From Neiella holothuriorum (GTDB lineage Bacteria; Pseudomonadota; Gammaproteobacteria; Enterobacterales; Neiellaceae): a stretch of 64,000 bases of DNA. Position 1 is the first letter of the stretch. Each line of letters starts with the position of its first letter. The DNA is taken from NCBI RefSeq assembly GCF_019457915.1, contig NZ_JAHZSS010000011.1, positions 62,001-126,000 on the forward strand, given 5' to 3'. Of the stretch, positions 53,445 to 61,543 are shown piece after piece. A program made the position numbers and the translations under genes. A model generated the notes under the pieces. That model searched no databases, was not told the DNA's origin, and saw nothing but the letters and a program-made list of their open reading frames with translations.

Positions 53445-53462
53445 GATTTGGTTAACCAAATC
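53445..53462. promoter_or_regulatory. Perfect 18-bp palindrome before the PL6 gene
   Basis: GATTTGGTTAACCAAATC, 28 bases before the ATG, so probably in the leader or promoter. Likely an operator; a LacI-like site lies 50 bases farther upstream. Confidence 0.55.
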
Positions 53463-53510
53463 AAAAATGTTAGCGGACTTAACATAGAGTGATTTGCCTA
53501 ACTCAAAATT

Positions 53511-53528
53511 GAATGTAAGCGCATTCAT
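53511..53528. promoter_or_regulatory. LacI-like operator before the PL6 gene
   Basis: GAATGTAAGCGCATTCAT contains GTAAGCGC as in the GH3 site and outer arms GAATG/CATTC. About 94 bases before the start codon. Confidence 0.45.
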
Positions 53529-53654
53529 TATGAAGTTTTAGTCTCCATAACCAATTAGTTACACACCTATCACAATAATGTGTATGACCAAACATGAAGA
53601 AAGTTCAAGCTGCAGTTAACACCTTGAACCAATTAGAAGAAGAGAAATTAATAT

Positions 53655-53686
53655 AAAAAAAGCCCCAACTCATAGTTGGGGCTTTT
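53655..53686 (-). terminator. Terminator of the lectin-like lipoprotein gene
   Basis: AAAAGCCCCAACT and AGTTGGGGCTTTT, a perfect 13-bp stem around CAT; TTTTATATT follows on the minus strand. 27 bases beyond the stop. Confidence 0.95.
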
Positions 53687-53712
53687 GCGGTAAGTACTAC
53701 TATCTAGCTTTT

Positions 53713-56700
53713 TTAGAAACCGAAGGTTTCAGCACGAGCAGCTACTTCGTCATCAGTCAATACAGAGGCCCAGAAACCAGCATGGTCAAGTGCGCCATCT
53801 AGGTTTTTCTGAGAGCTGTTTGAACCACCACCAACATAGACCTTGTCACCATCTTTATCGTTAGGCACGTAGTCGCTAATAGTCGCGGTTCCTTCAAGAG
53901 CACCGTTTACATAGATATTTGCGTCAGAGCCGTTACCACTGAAGGTCGCAACAATGTGATACCACTGACCACTAACGATAGCCGTAGTTGCAGTAACCGA
54001 AGTGGAACCAGAGCTGTTGTAAAGCTTGAACTGTGGTAATTGAGACGACTTGCTAACAATCAACTTATAACCTTTGTTGCTATCGGTATTTTCCAACAAC
54101 TGAAGATCTTGGCTGTCCGCATACGACATGATGTCGTCTGCTTTAAACACAATCTCCATGGTCATAACGCCATCATTGAAAGCTAGCGGATCAGTCGCTG
54201 CAGTACCCATTTCAGCATAGTAGTAGCCGTAAGTACCAGAGTCAGTTGACTGCTCGATGTTAACCGCCAAACCATCAGCTGTTGCGCCCTCAACCACTGT
54301 ACGAGGGTTGTTATCAGACTTACTCATTGACAAGTCAATATCGCCCAGTACCGTTTCATCACCAACAATCGAGAAGCCCCAAGCATAGTCTGCATCAGCT
54401 GGACCAGAGGTTTCGCCAAAACCAAATGTTGTGGCTCGAGCAGCTACTTCATCAGCAGTCAATACAGAGGTCCAGAAACCAGCATGGTCAAGTGCACCAT
54501 CTAGGTTTTTCTGAGAGCTGTTTGAACCACCACCAACATAGACCTTGTCACCATCTTTATCGTTAGGCACGTAGTCACTAATTGTCGCAGTTCCTTCAAG
54601 AACACCGTTTACATAGATGTTTGCGTCAGAGCCGTTACCATTGAAGGTTGCGACAATGTGATACCACTCGCCACTTTCAATAGCGGTAGTAGCAGTAACC
54701 GAAGTGGAACCAGAGCTGTTGTAAAGCTTGAACTGCGGTAGTTGAGACGACTTGCTAACAATCAACTTATAACCTTTGTTGCTATCGGTATTTTCCAACA
54801 ACTGAAGATCTTGGCTGTCCGCATACGACATGATGTCGTCTGCTTTAAACACAATCTCCATGGTCATAACGCCATCATTGAAAGCTAGCGGATCAGTCGC
54901 TGCAGTACCCATTTCAGCATAGTAGTAGCCGTAAGTACCAGAGTCAGTTGACTGCTCGATGTTAACCGCCAAACCATCTGCTGTTGCGCCCTCAACCACT
55001 GTACGAGGGTTGTTATCAGACTTACTCATTGACAAGTCAATATCGCCCAATACGGTTTCATCATCAACTACAGAGAAATCCCATGCGTAATTAGCATCAG
55101 CAGGTTCACCTGGAGTTGGATCTGGGTCTGGATCAGGGTCAGTCGAGGCTGTGACGTTGAACACAAAGTCAGCTGCAGTTGACAGCTTAGAACCATCAAA
55201 GGCCGCAATTGTAACTGTGTAGTCACCCTCTTCGGTTGGTGTACCAGTCAACATATCTCCAGAGATAGTCAAACCAGAATCCGTAGAGATGCTATCGCCA
55301 AGGTAGACATTTATACCGTAGCTAAGTGTATCGCCCTCTGGATCAACAAAGTATGTTGTCAGGTCAACATCTACGATTGCATCACCCAATGTCACAGCTT
55401 GTGCTGCTGGGTCTGAATCAAGAACAGGCATGCCATTTGTTGCATCGATTTCTACAACAACTGCGTCATAACCAGTATCGCTGTATGGGTCTGCAACTAA
55501 GCTGTCACCAACGTTGTTATTTTCGAAGTCATCTTCAAATACTGGCATTGTGCCAGCAGCATCAGAGTAAACCGCAAAATTATCAACAAACAGCTTGTAC
55601 ACGGTTACGTTACTTGTACTTGGGTACTTAACGGAAACGTGAGTTGCCTCAGTGTCTGCTGCTGTGTTGGTGAAGCTACCTACTGCAACGCCATCGATGT
55701 AAACGGTGTAGTTACCGTTGGCATCATTAGCCACAGTGTCCCAAGAAATACCAAACTCAACCCACTCACCTGGAGTGAACGTTGCTGTTAGGTCAACTTT
55801 ATCTCCGCCGCTTTCACGAACCTGCAAGTTGCCTTCATCCATAATCAAATCAGCAATTGCAGAAGACGTAGAGTTAGCCGAGTCATAAACACTAATGAAT
55901 ACTGATTGAGTCTCATCTGCAGGGTATAAGATACGAGCACTGTACATACCAGTTGTCGCACCAGACGCTAAATCATAGCGGATTTCAGCAATATCATCGG
56001 TCACTAAGTCAGAAAGTGCAGCAGCTTTGTTAGTGAAATCAATTTCTGGAGCAGCGGTACCAGTAGCGCCACAATCAGAAACACGAACTTCATTCAAGCT
56101 GTTCCAAACACCAGTGCTGGCATCGGCTTTCACATAGCCGTGAGCTGTTAAGCGCAGGTAGCGGCCATCAATCGGTGTAGCACCATCACCAGCCCATGTT
56201 GTTTGCCAGTCTTCACCATCATCAGGCAATATCGGCAGCTGGACATCCATAGCCAAGGTTGTCCAAGTTTCACCATCCAAAGAGTATTCGATGTCGTGAG
56301 GAGTGTAACGCTCATCACTCTTGTACCAGAAAGTCTCTACCAGAGCGACATCACGTGCTTCACCTAAGTCTAAGACTAACCAGCGATCACCAGGTGATGA
56401 CCAACGAGTCGTGGTGTCATCATCAATGGCTTGCGCGGGGCCGTTACCGCTTGCTTCTTGTGAAGAACCTTCATCATAAATAGCATCAATGGCGGACAAA
56501 GCTAAAGCTGTACAGTTAGCACCCGAAGTTGCTTCGGTCACAGTATATTCAAGTGTTGCTGGATCAGAATAGGCAAAACCGTCGGTCGCAACAACATCAA
56601 CACTAAAGCTACCAATCGCGGTTGGAGTGCCCATCAATACACCGGTAGAATCGACCATCAAGCCGGCTTCAGCTTCGGTAAAGTCGGTAAACGTCAACAT

Positions 56701-57537
56701 GAAGTCTAACGAATCACCATCAGCGTCAGAAAAGAGCGTATTAAGGTCAACCGATGTAATCGAACTTCCAAAGCCAAGCTCTTCTGCCGCAGGAACTGCG
56801 CCGCTATCTAATTCAGGAGCGAAGTTGCCTCGTGCGGTAACATTACCATTTTCATCAACTTCAACGGCTGCTTCAAAGTCATCTAACGTTAATGTCTCAT
56901 CAGCAATGTAAACAGCTGTTGAGTCAGCAAGACTTTCAGCAATTTCCAATTGAACGTCTAGGTCTTCATCATTGAAGTCAGCTAGTTGCTCAGCCACAAT
57001 TTCAACTGCTTCGGCAACTTCAGTACCAGCAGCAAGGTAGTCACCGAATAAGACGTCTTCCGTCACGCCGAGGTCGTCGAAGTGGGCCAATACCATTTCT
57101 TCAGCTTCGGCCAAACCAATCTCGTCGTCAGATTGGATAGCTTGCATTACCAAGTGAGTGATTGGCGTGACAACGGTATAGCCAGCAGGCGCTGTGATTT
57201 CAAACGTGCTGGTAACATCACCGCGCGTCAAATCAGTTGTTGTGCCAGCAATCGCTTTCACACACAACGGCGCATCTAGGTAATCTTGGTCAACTTCTGG
57301 CAACTCGCCGGAGTCGTTAGTCATGCCAAGATACTCATTTACCGCACAGCCATTGGTGTAAGTCACACCAGAATAAACTTCAGCGTTAGCAAGGTAGCCG
57401 TCAATGGCAGTTACAGTAAATGTATTTGATGAGGAGTTTGAGCCACCACCGGAACCACCACAGGCGCTTAGTAGGCCTGCTGATACCAGCACCGTTAAAA
57501 CGGAATTAAGGTGAAATATGGATTTCTTGGAATTCAT
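53713..57537 (-). CDS. Giant lectin-like surface lipoprotein with CBM32 and duplicated LamG domains
   Basis: 1274 residues from the ATG at 57537 (AAAGGA six bases upstream); the longer frame lacks any support. Lipobox LSAC (Cys26). Order: N-terminal module (about 45-220, DGYLANAEVYSG) shared with the PL6 protein; He_PIG-like domain; F5/8-type (CBM32) domain at about 339-490 with SSPGDRWLVLDLGEARDVALV; a LamG-like sandwich (about 500-700); a second He_PIG-like domain; a short Asp-Pro linker; two nearly identical LamG/concanavalin-like domains (812-1040, 1046-1274). No catalytic domain recognised. Probably binds polysaccharide at the cell surface, helping the neighbouring lyase and glucosidase. 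Confidence 0.82.
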   Translation of the reverse strand: MNSKKSIFHLNSVLTVLVSAGLLSACGGSGGGSNSSSNTFTVTAIDGYLANAEVYSGVTYTNGCAVNEYLGMTNDSGELPEVDQDYLDAPLCVKAIAGTTTDLTRGDVTSTFEITAPAGYTVVTPITHLVMQAIQSDDEIGLAEAEEMVLAHFDDLGVTEDVLFGDYLAAGTEVAEAVEIVAEQLADFNDEDLDVQLEIAESLADSTAVYIADETLTLDDFEAAVEVDENGNVTARGNFAPELDSGAVPAAEELGFGSSITSVDLNTLFSDADGDSLDFMLTFTDFTEAEAGLMVDSTGVLMGTPTAIGSFSVDVVATDGFAYSDPATLEYTVTEATSGANCTALALSAIDAIYDEGSSQEASGNGPAQAIDDDTTTRWSSPGDRWLVLDLGEARDVALVETFWYKSDERYTPHDIEYSLDGETWTTLAMDVQLPILPDDGEDWQTTWAGDGATPIDGRYLRLTAHGYVKADASTGVWNSLNEVRVSDCGATGTAAPEIDFTNKAAALSDLVTDDIAEIRYDLASGATTGMYSARILYPADETQSVFISVYDSANSTSSAIADLIMDEGNLQVRESGGDKVDLTATFTPGEWVEFGISWDTVANDANGNYTVYIDGVAVGSFTNTAADTEATHVSVKYPSTSNVTVYKLFVDNFAVYSDAAGTMPVFEDDFENNNVGDSLVADPYSDTGYDAVVVEIDATNGMPVLDSDPAAQAVTLGDAIVDVDLTTYFVDPEGDTLSYGINVYLGDSISTDSGLTISGDMLTGTPTEEGDYTVTIAAFDGSKLSTAADFVFNVTASTDPDPDPDPTPGEPADANYAWDFSVVDDETVLGDIDLSMSKSDNNPRTVVEGATADGLAVNIEQSTDSGTYGYYYAEMGTAATDPLAFNDGVMTMEIVFKADDIMSYADSQDLQLLENTDSNKGYKLIVSKSSQLPQFKLYNSSGSTSVTATTAIESGEWYHIVATFNGNGSDANIYVNGVLEGTATISDYVPNDKDGDKVYVGGGSNSSQKNLDGALDHAGFWTSVLTADEVAARATTFGFGETSGPADADYAWGFSIVGDETVLGDIDLSMSKSDNNPRTVVEGATADGLAVNIEQSTDSGTYGYYYAEMGTAATDPLAFNDGVMTMEIVFKADDIMSYADSQDLQLLENTDSNKGYKLIVSKSSQLPQFKLYNSSGSTSVTATTAIVSGQWYHIVATFSGNGSDANIYVNGALEGTATISDYVPNDKDGDKVYVGGGSNSSQKNLDGALDHAGFWASVLTDDEVAARAETFGF
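53716..54402 (-). repeat. LamG duplication, copy B (C-terminal)
   Basis: 687 bp nearly identical to 54418-55104, offset exactly 702 bp (234 codons), in frame. Differences are a small number of substitutions. Confidence 0.95.
54418..55104 (-). repeat. LamG duplication, copy A
   Basis: Direct repeat partner of 53716-54402; the 15-bp gap encodes a Gly-Glu-Thr-Ser-Gly linker. Confidence 0.95.
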
Positions 57538-57995
57538 TTCACTTCCTTTGAGTAAACTTAGACACGACAATAGGTCGGGTCTTACCACGAACACATGCAG
57601 GAAGTTAATAGTTTCGGCCTCAAGGATCATTGTCAGACCCCTCGTTTTTTCACAACACATCACAAATTATTACCAATATGCAACAGCCGTCACAATTTAC
57701 TGCCTTACCAATTAAGCCCAATGATTAATCGGTAACCACTTGCACTACAACAAGCAGTCTCTAAGCGTTACTGAATTGTTACACCAATGAATAAATACGC
57801 CTCATTAGCTGACTAAATTGGCTGATTTTATCGGAGAGGTGAAAAAATTGTTAACACAAAGCAAGTCTTGGATATTTGAGTGGACTGACCAATAGCTTAC
57901 AAGCAGTCATAACATTGTGACCGCCGAATAACCTCTGCTGGAATTGTTTGTCTAATAATCAAATATGATTGGTAAGCAAGCCGAACGTTGAAGCC
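57538..57995. other. Upstream region of the lectin-like lipoprotein gene
   Basis: Holds CTAAGCGTTAC at 57761 (related to the LacI-like boxes before GH3 and PL6) and an inverted repeat TTACCAATTAA with TTAATCGGTAA (57705-57735, 10 of 11 bases). No gene seen on either strand up to 57995. Confidence 0.5.
57761..57771. promoter_or_regulatory. LacI-like half-matching box before the lectin-like gene
   Basis: CTAAGCGTTAC shares TAAGCG with the GH3 and PL6 sites. It lies about 225 bases before the start codon. Weakest of the three. Confidence 0.3.
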
Positions 57996-58148
57996 ATGAC
58001 CTTACCTCCTGAAACGAAACGATTCAGGTCGCTAAAATCCATTGAACCAACCATGATTTCAGCCTATGGCGCTTTCTATGTTGATATTACATTGAATAAG
58101 ATTGCAGGCATGCCCGCACGTCAAATTGATAGAATTGAAAGAAGATGA
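57996..58148 (+). CDS. Small ORF, 50 residues, unrecognised
   Basis: ATG at 57996 opens a 50-codon frame to TGA 58146-58148, beginning MTLPPETKRFRSLKS and continuing AYGAFYVDITLNKIAG, ARQIDRIERR. The composition looks protein-like with a basic, amphipathic C-terminus. The frame extends nine codons upstream to a TTG. No good Shine-Dalgarno. It could be a small gene or the remnant of a larger one. It sits in otherwise empty DNA between the polysaccharide cluster and the nif operon. Confidence 0.35.
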   Translation: MTLPPETKRFRSLKSIEPTMISAYGAFYVDITLNKIAGMPARQIDRIERR

Positions 58149-58378
58149 ATGGGGCGCTCTGCGCGCCAACCAACCACCTCTTTTATTAAAGAGGTAATAG
58201 GAATTAATTTGGAGCCGACAGGTAACTTGATCTCTAATGCCAACGAGCTTCTGCTGGCGGATAAAACGAGCCCCATTCATGCCATGAATAGGGCTCGACG
58301 ACTAAAACCACTGAGTTCGTATTGAACGAGTTTGAGGCAATTTTTTGCAGCGACTTATTCTTCAATTTACTCTGTAAT
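58149..58378. other. Non-coding spacer before the nif operon end
   Basis: Contains the hairpin ACCTCTTT-TATT-AAAGAGGT (58176-58195) and the strong nif terminator at 58267. A minus-strand frame at 58059-58280 spans the terminator and is not called. Confidence 0.6.
58267..58297 (-). terminator. Terminator of the nif operon
   Basis: CGAGCCCCATTCAT pairs with ATGAATAGGGCTCG around GCC (one mismatch); TTTTATCC follows on the minus strand. About 82 bases past the last gene. Confidence 0.8.
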
Positions 58379-58711
58379 TTACTCTTCAATAGTGGCAATA
58401 ATAACGCCCACGGCTTTATCCATATCATTGGTCAAGCAAGCACAGCCTAAGCCTCCGGACATGAGATAAAAACCAAACGCATCAAATGATAAAAATGGCT
58501 CTCGTTCAGCCATGTCATCATCACTACACAATAAGAAGCGTATCTCAGGAAATTGTTCTCGTAATAACTGCACCGTATTCGGTGTCGCAGCCAATTCAAT
58601 CAGTTGTGCCGCAAGCTGATTAAGAAAATCCATCGACAGCAACGGAGCGCTTTGAACCATGTCAGCTTCAGGTTGTTTGTCATATTGTATTGGTTGTGCA
58701 GGAGTAACCAT
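58379..58711 (-). CDS. nif-cluster DUF6129-like protein
   Basis: 110 residues. The core FPEIRFLLCSDDDMAEREPF, then FGFYLMSGGLGCACLTND and VGVIIATIEE, follows the pattern I recall for DUF6129, a small protein coded beside nifK/T/Y in several diazotrophs (C-S-D-D-D motif). GGAG seven bases before the ATG. 70 bases after nafY on the same strand. Function unknown; a role in cofactor assembly or nitrogenase support is inferred from position. Confidence 0.6.
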   Translation of the reverse strand: MVTPAQPIQYDKQPEADMVQSAPLLSMDFLNQLAAQLIELAATPNTVQLLREQFPEIRFLLCSDDDMAEREPFLSFDAFGFYLMSGGLGCACLTNDMDKAVGVIIATIEE

Positions 58712-58781
58712 CGTAACGCTCCATTAGCTAGCCTTGTTATTAGCGCTAGTCACTGGTCATAAGATCTTTATTGCCAATCGC

Positions 58782-59468
58782 TTAATTATCGACAACCGCT
58801 TTTTTCAACCATGCCGGCGCACCTTCATGCATCACTTGGCGAATGCGACTCAAGACAAAATCGGCATCAACGGGCGTCGCTTGTTTTAAAGGGTGCACAC
58901 TCGCGCGCGTCACGCGGGCAGCGGCAGGGCCACCGATCGATAGCGTCGATAAGATCTGACAATCTTCGAGTAGCTCCAACATGAAGCTGGTCCGAGCATC
59001 GCCGCTTGCGGAGCAAGTCACCGGACGAACGTCGGCTAATTGATAACTTTCGGCATTGACTTCATAAACCAACACCCGCAAGCACGAGCCAAAGTGACCA
59101 TCAACTTGCTGCTTATTATTGGACGTAACCGCCACCCTAACTTTAGGGCCAGATAATGCCGGGAGTTGTGGCACCTCAGGTGCTTCCATCGAGGCGATAT
59201 TCTCACCGGTCAGTACTGCATGGGCTTGCGCTAACTGGACCCGGTCTGGCGGTTCGATGTGCGCGCCTAAGCCTTCAGAAAACCAGCTTCGAAGTTGTTT
59301 CGGTGAGATGCTACGGAGTTTCTTCTCCGTCAACACATCACCAAGTTGATTGACCAGTGTGTTGACCAAAATCGCCAATTGTAATTGCGGTAGAGCTTTG
59401 GCTGCTAGAGCCAGGCGCAATGCAACCGATTCTGAAATCGTCGGCGCATCCATTGTCACATCAGACAT
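58782..59468 (-). CDS. nafY: NafY/NifY-family FeMo-cofactor-binding protein
   Basis: 228 residues, started at the ATG 59468, eight bases after GGAG; the GTG three codons earlier abuts the ribosome site. N-terminal half helical (apodinitrogenase-binding domain type, with ISPKQLRSWFSEGLG). The C-terminal half is a NifX/NifB-type dinitrogenase iron-molybdenum domain: VRVAVTSNNKQQVDGHFGSC (His and Cys of the D-G-H-F-G motif, around residue 123), and SIGGPAAARV near 192. In Azotobacter the family binds FeMo-co and apo-NifDK during maturation. NifY versus NafY cannot be separated by eye. Confidence 0.85.
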   Translation of the reverse strand: MSDVTMDAPTISESVALRLALAAKALPQLQLAILVNTLVNQLGDVLTEKKLRSISPKQLRSWFSEGLGAHIEPPDRVQLAQAHAVLTGENIASMEAPEVPQLPALSGPKVRVAVTSNNKQQVDGHFGSCLRVLVYEVNAESYQLADVRPVTCSASGDARTSFMLELLEDCQILSTLSIGGPAAARVTRASVHPLKQATPVDADFVLSRIRQVMHEGAPAWLKKAVVDN

Positions 59469-59532
59469 AAGAGCCACTCCTTGTTAGCCGCCAGCCAGTA
59501 ACCAGCGACAATAAATTCATTCTGCGGAATCG

Positions 59533-59745
59533 TTAAGCGCGTCGCGCGCGCATGGTTTTGGGTAATTGAGGCTGTTCCGATAATGGTTCGATGTAGTAGC
59601 AGGTACCATCCGCCAGTTCAATTTCTCCGCCCCAGCGCTCTGGCTCATCAAATTCAATGGCGACCACCGCCTCTTCTAAATCTTTTTTGGCGATATAGCA
59701 CGATAAAGCACCATCGGCTTCTTTGCGGATCATTACATTAGGCAT
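59533..59745 (-). CDS. nifT: NifT/FixU family protein
   Basis: 70 residues, starting MPNVMIRKEADGALSCYIAKKDLEE, with WGGEIELADGTCYYIEPL, the family's conserved core and length. Always near nifK; no clear function is known. GAAGGAG lies before the ATG. 148 bases downstream of nifK. Confidence 0.9.
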   Translation of the reverse strand: MPNVMIRKEADGALSCYIAKKDLEEAVVAIEFDEPERWGGEIELADGTCYYIEPLSEQPQLPKTMRARRA

Positions 59746-59893
59746 GCCCTACTCCTTCGATTAATTATCCGGCACTGCTGCGCCGTCACATCGTGCAACT
59801 GAGCCGCTCACTGCTTCACAATAAGCGAGCGGCACAATTGCCCGCTGAACCCAAGTGCTGATCAAGCCTGAGTTCAGCGGTGTTTTTCGATGA

Positions 59894-61465
59894 CTACCGC
59901 ACTAAGTCGTGACCGTAGTCCGTTTTACCCATCTGACGCGTATCGTCATCCAGCTTCTCAAGTACGGTGTTCACTAACGTTGTGAGCATGTACATGCCGC
60001 CTTCGTAACCCAAGGTAGTGTTACGATGCAGGTGGTGACGATCGAAGATTGGGAAGCCTAAGCGGATCAGTGGAACTTCAAACTCATCGCCTTTCGCTTT
60101 GGTATCGCGTTGAATGAACTTGGCATAGGAGTTACCGATCATGAAGTCTGGTTTGTTGGTGAATACCAGTGAACGGAAGTGCCATAGATCTTTACCAACA
60201 TGAATTTCAGCATTGGCAGTACCTGGGCCTTCAGCGATCAGTTTTTCCATCTTCTTGCGCCAGCGCTTGTTACCGTTGTTGGCAAGAATATGTTTCACTT
60301 CACAACCCAGCTCTTGTAAGAACTTGGTCAAGCCCAACAGGTAGTCAGGGTCGCCGTAGATAGAGAAGCTAACACCGTGCAACCAAGTGTGTGAGTCAGT
60401 CATCATATCAACCAGACGACCACGCTCTTTGGCCAATGACTCAGGGATTTCTTTACCGCTGATCTCTGACACTTTCATCAGAAATTCATCAGTCCAATCC
60501 AAGCCCATTGGAATGCTGGTTGCAGGCACTTCGTGCTTCCAAGTACCTTCAACGAATTTCTTGGTTTTCACCAATTGATCCGGTTGCAGCAAGATGGTGG
60601 TTTTAGCGTTTGGTGCATCCTTCATCTCAGCGATAGAAGTACCACCAGCATACATGCGGTATTCACCATCAGCTGGCGTGTCTAACACCTCGCTTGGATC
60701 ACACAGCAAGCTGTAGTCAACGCCCATTTCTTGCATCATGCGGTGCATGACGCGGTAGTTACCCAGGTAAGTTTCAAAACCTGGTACTAAGTTGATTTTA
60801 CCGTTGCTACCAACTTCTTTGTCTTCCATCTCTTTGATGGTGAAGTAGCGCGCAGCGCCTTCGAACATGTTGTCCCAGCCAGTGACATGGCTACCAACGA
60901 AGCTTGGCGTGTGGGCAAATGGCGTTGGTAAATCTTCTGGAATGTAACCTTCTTTTTTGGCGTTACCAATGAAGGCGTTCAAATCGTCACCAATAACCTC
61001 GGCCATACAAGTGGTCGACACCATAATGGCATCAGGCTTGTACAGTGCTAGGGCGTTTTGCAAGCCATCAAACATGTTTTTCTGGCCGCCGAAAACAGCT
61101 GCGTCTTCAGTCATAGAGTCAGAAACACAAGCGACAGGCTCTTTAAAGTGACGATTAAAGTAAGAGCGGAAATACGCGACACAACCTTGCGAACCGTGAA
61201 CATATGGCAAGGTATTTTCAAAACCCAAAGCACATAGCACAGAGCCTAATGGCTGACAGGCTTTAGCCGGGTTAATGGTCAGTGTTTTACGAGCAAAGTT
61301 AAGCTCTTTGTATTCTTCGGATGTGGTCCATTCGAATACTTCTTTTACTTTTTCGGCGTCATGACCTTCTTCAAACATCTCACGCTTGCGCGCCATCATG
61401 TCTTGGTAGTCTTTGTCACCGAATAGCGGAAAACCCGCTTTGATGTCTTCTACTGATTGACTCAT
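59894..61465 (-). CDS. nifK: Nitrogenase MoFe protein beta chain
   Basis: 523 residues from the ATG at 61465 (GGAGGAG upstream), equal to the Azotobacter NifK length; the frame is open 18 codons further but unsupported. P-cluster ligands: Cys in PAKACQPLGS (around 70), YVHGSQGCVAYF (around 95) and STTCMAEVIGDD (around 153), with Ser near SDSMTEDAAVFGG. Further: KKFVEGTWKH and YGDPDYLLGLTKFLQELG. With NifD it forms the alpha2beta2 enzyme reducing N2. Confidence 0.97.
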   Translation of the reverse strand: MSQSVEDIKAGFPLFGDKDYQDMMARKREMFEEGHDAEKVKEVFEWTTSEEYKELNFARKTLTINPAKACQPLGSVLCALGFENTLPYVHGSQGCVAYFRSYFNRHFKEPVACVSDSMTEDAAVFGGQKNMFDGLQNALALYKPDAIMVSTTCMAEVIGDDLNAFIGNAKKEGYIPEDLPTPFAHTPSFVGSHVTGWDNMFEGAARYFTIKEMEDKEVGSNGKINLVPGFETYLGNYRVMHRMMQEMGVDYSLLCDPSEVLDTPADGEYRMYAGGTSIAEMKDAPNAKTTILLQPDQLVKTKKFVEGTWKHEVPATSIPMGLDWTDEFLMKVSEISGKEIPESLAKERGRLVDMMTDSHTWLHGVSFSIYGDPDYLLGLTKFLQELGCEVKHILANNGNKRWRKKMEKLIAEGPGTANAEIHVGKDLWHFRSLVFTNKPDFMIGNSYAKFIQRDTKAKGDEFEVPLIRLGFPIFDRHHLHRNTTLGYEGGMYMLTTLVNTVLEKLDDDTRQMGKTDYGHDLVR

Positions 61466-61543
61466 TTTCTTTCTCCTCCCGCGCCACTCATCTGTGAACA
61501 GACGGGTTGAGTGATACACATAAGCGCATTGCGCTTGCTTGAG

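Larger units (their letters stand above)
53418..53712. other. Regulatory gap between the two large lipoprotein genes
   Basis: Contains the terminator of the right-hand gene, a LacI-like site, a perfect palindrome and the PL6 promoter. AACCAATTAG occurs twice, at 53550 and 53628. No gene. Confidence 0.7.

Noticed and set aside
53550-53637. AACCAATTAG direct repeats as an operator pair
   Set aside because: Short AT-rich match likely by chance; mentioned only in the regional description.
58059-58280. 73-codon minus-strand frame downstream of the nif operon
   Set aside because: It runs through the nif terminator hairpin and overlaps the more protein-like plus-strand ORF; no start signal.
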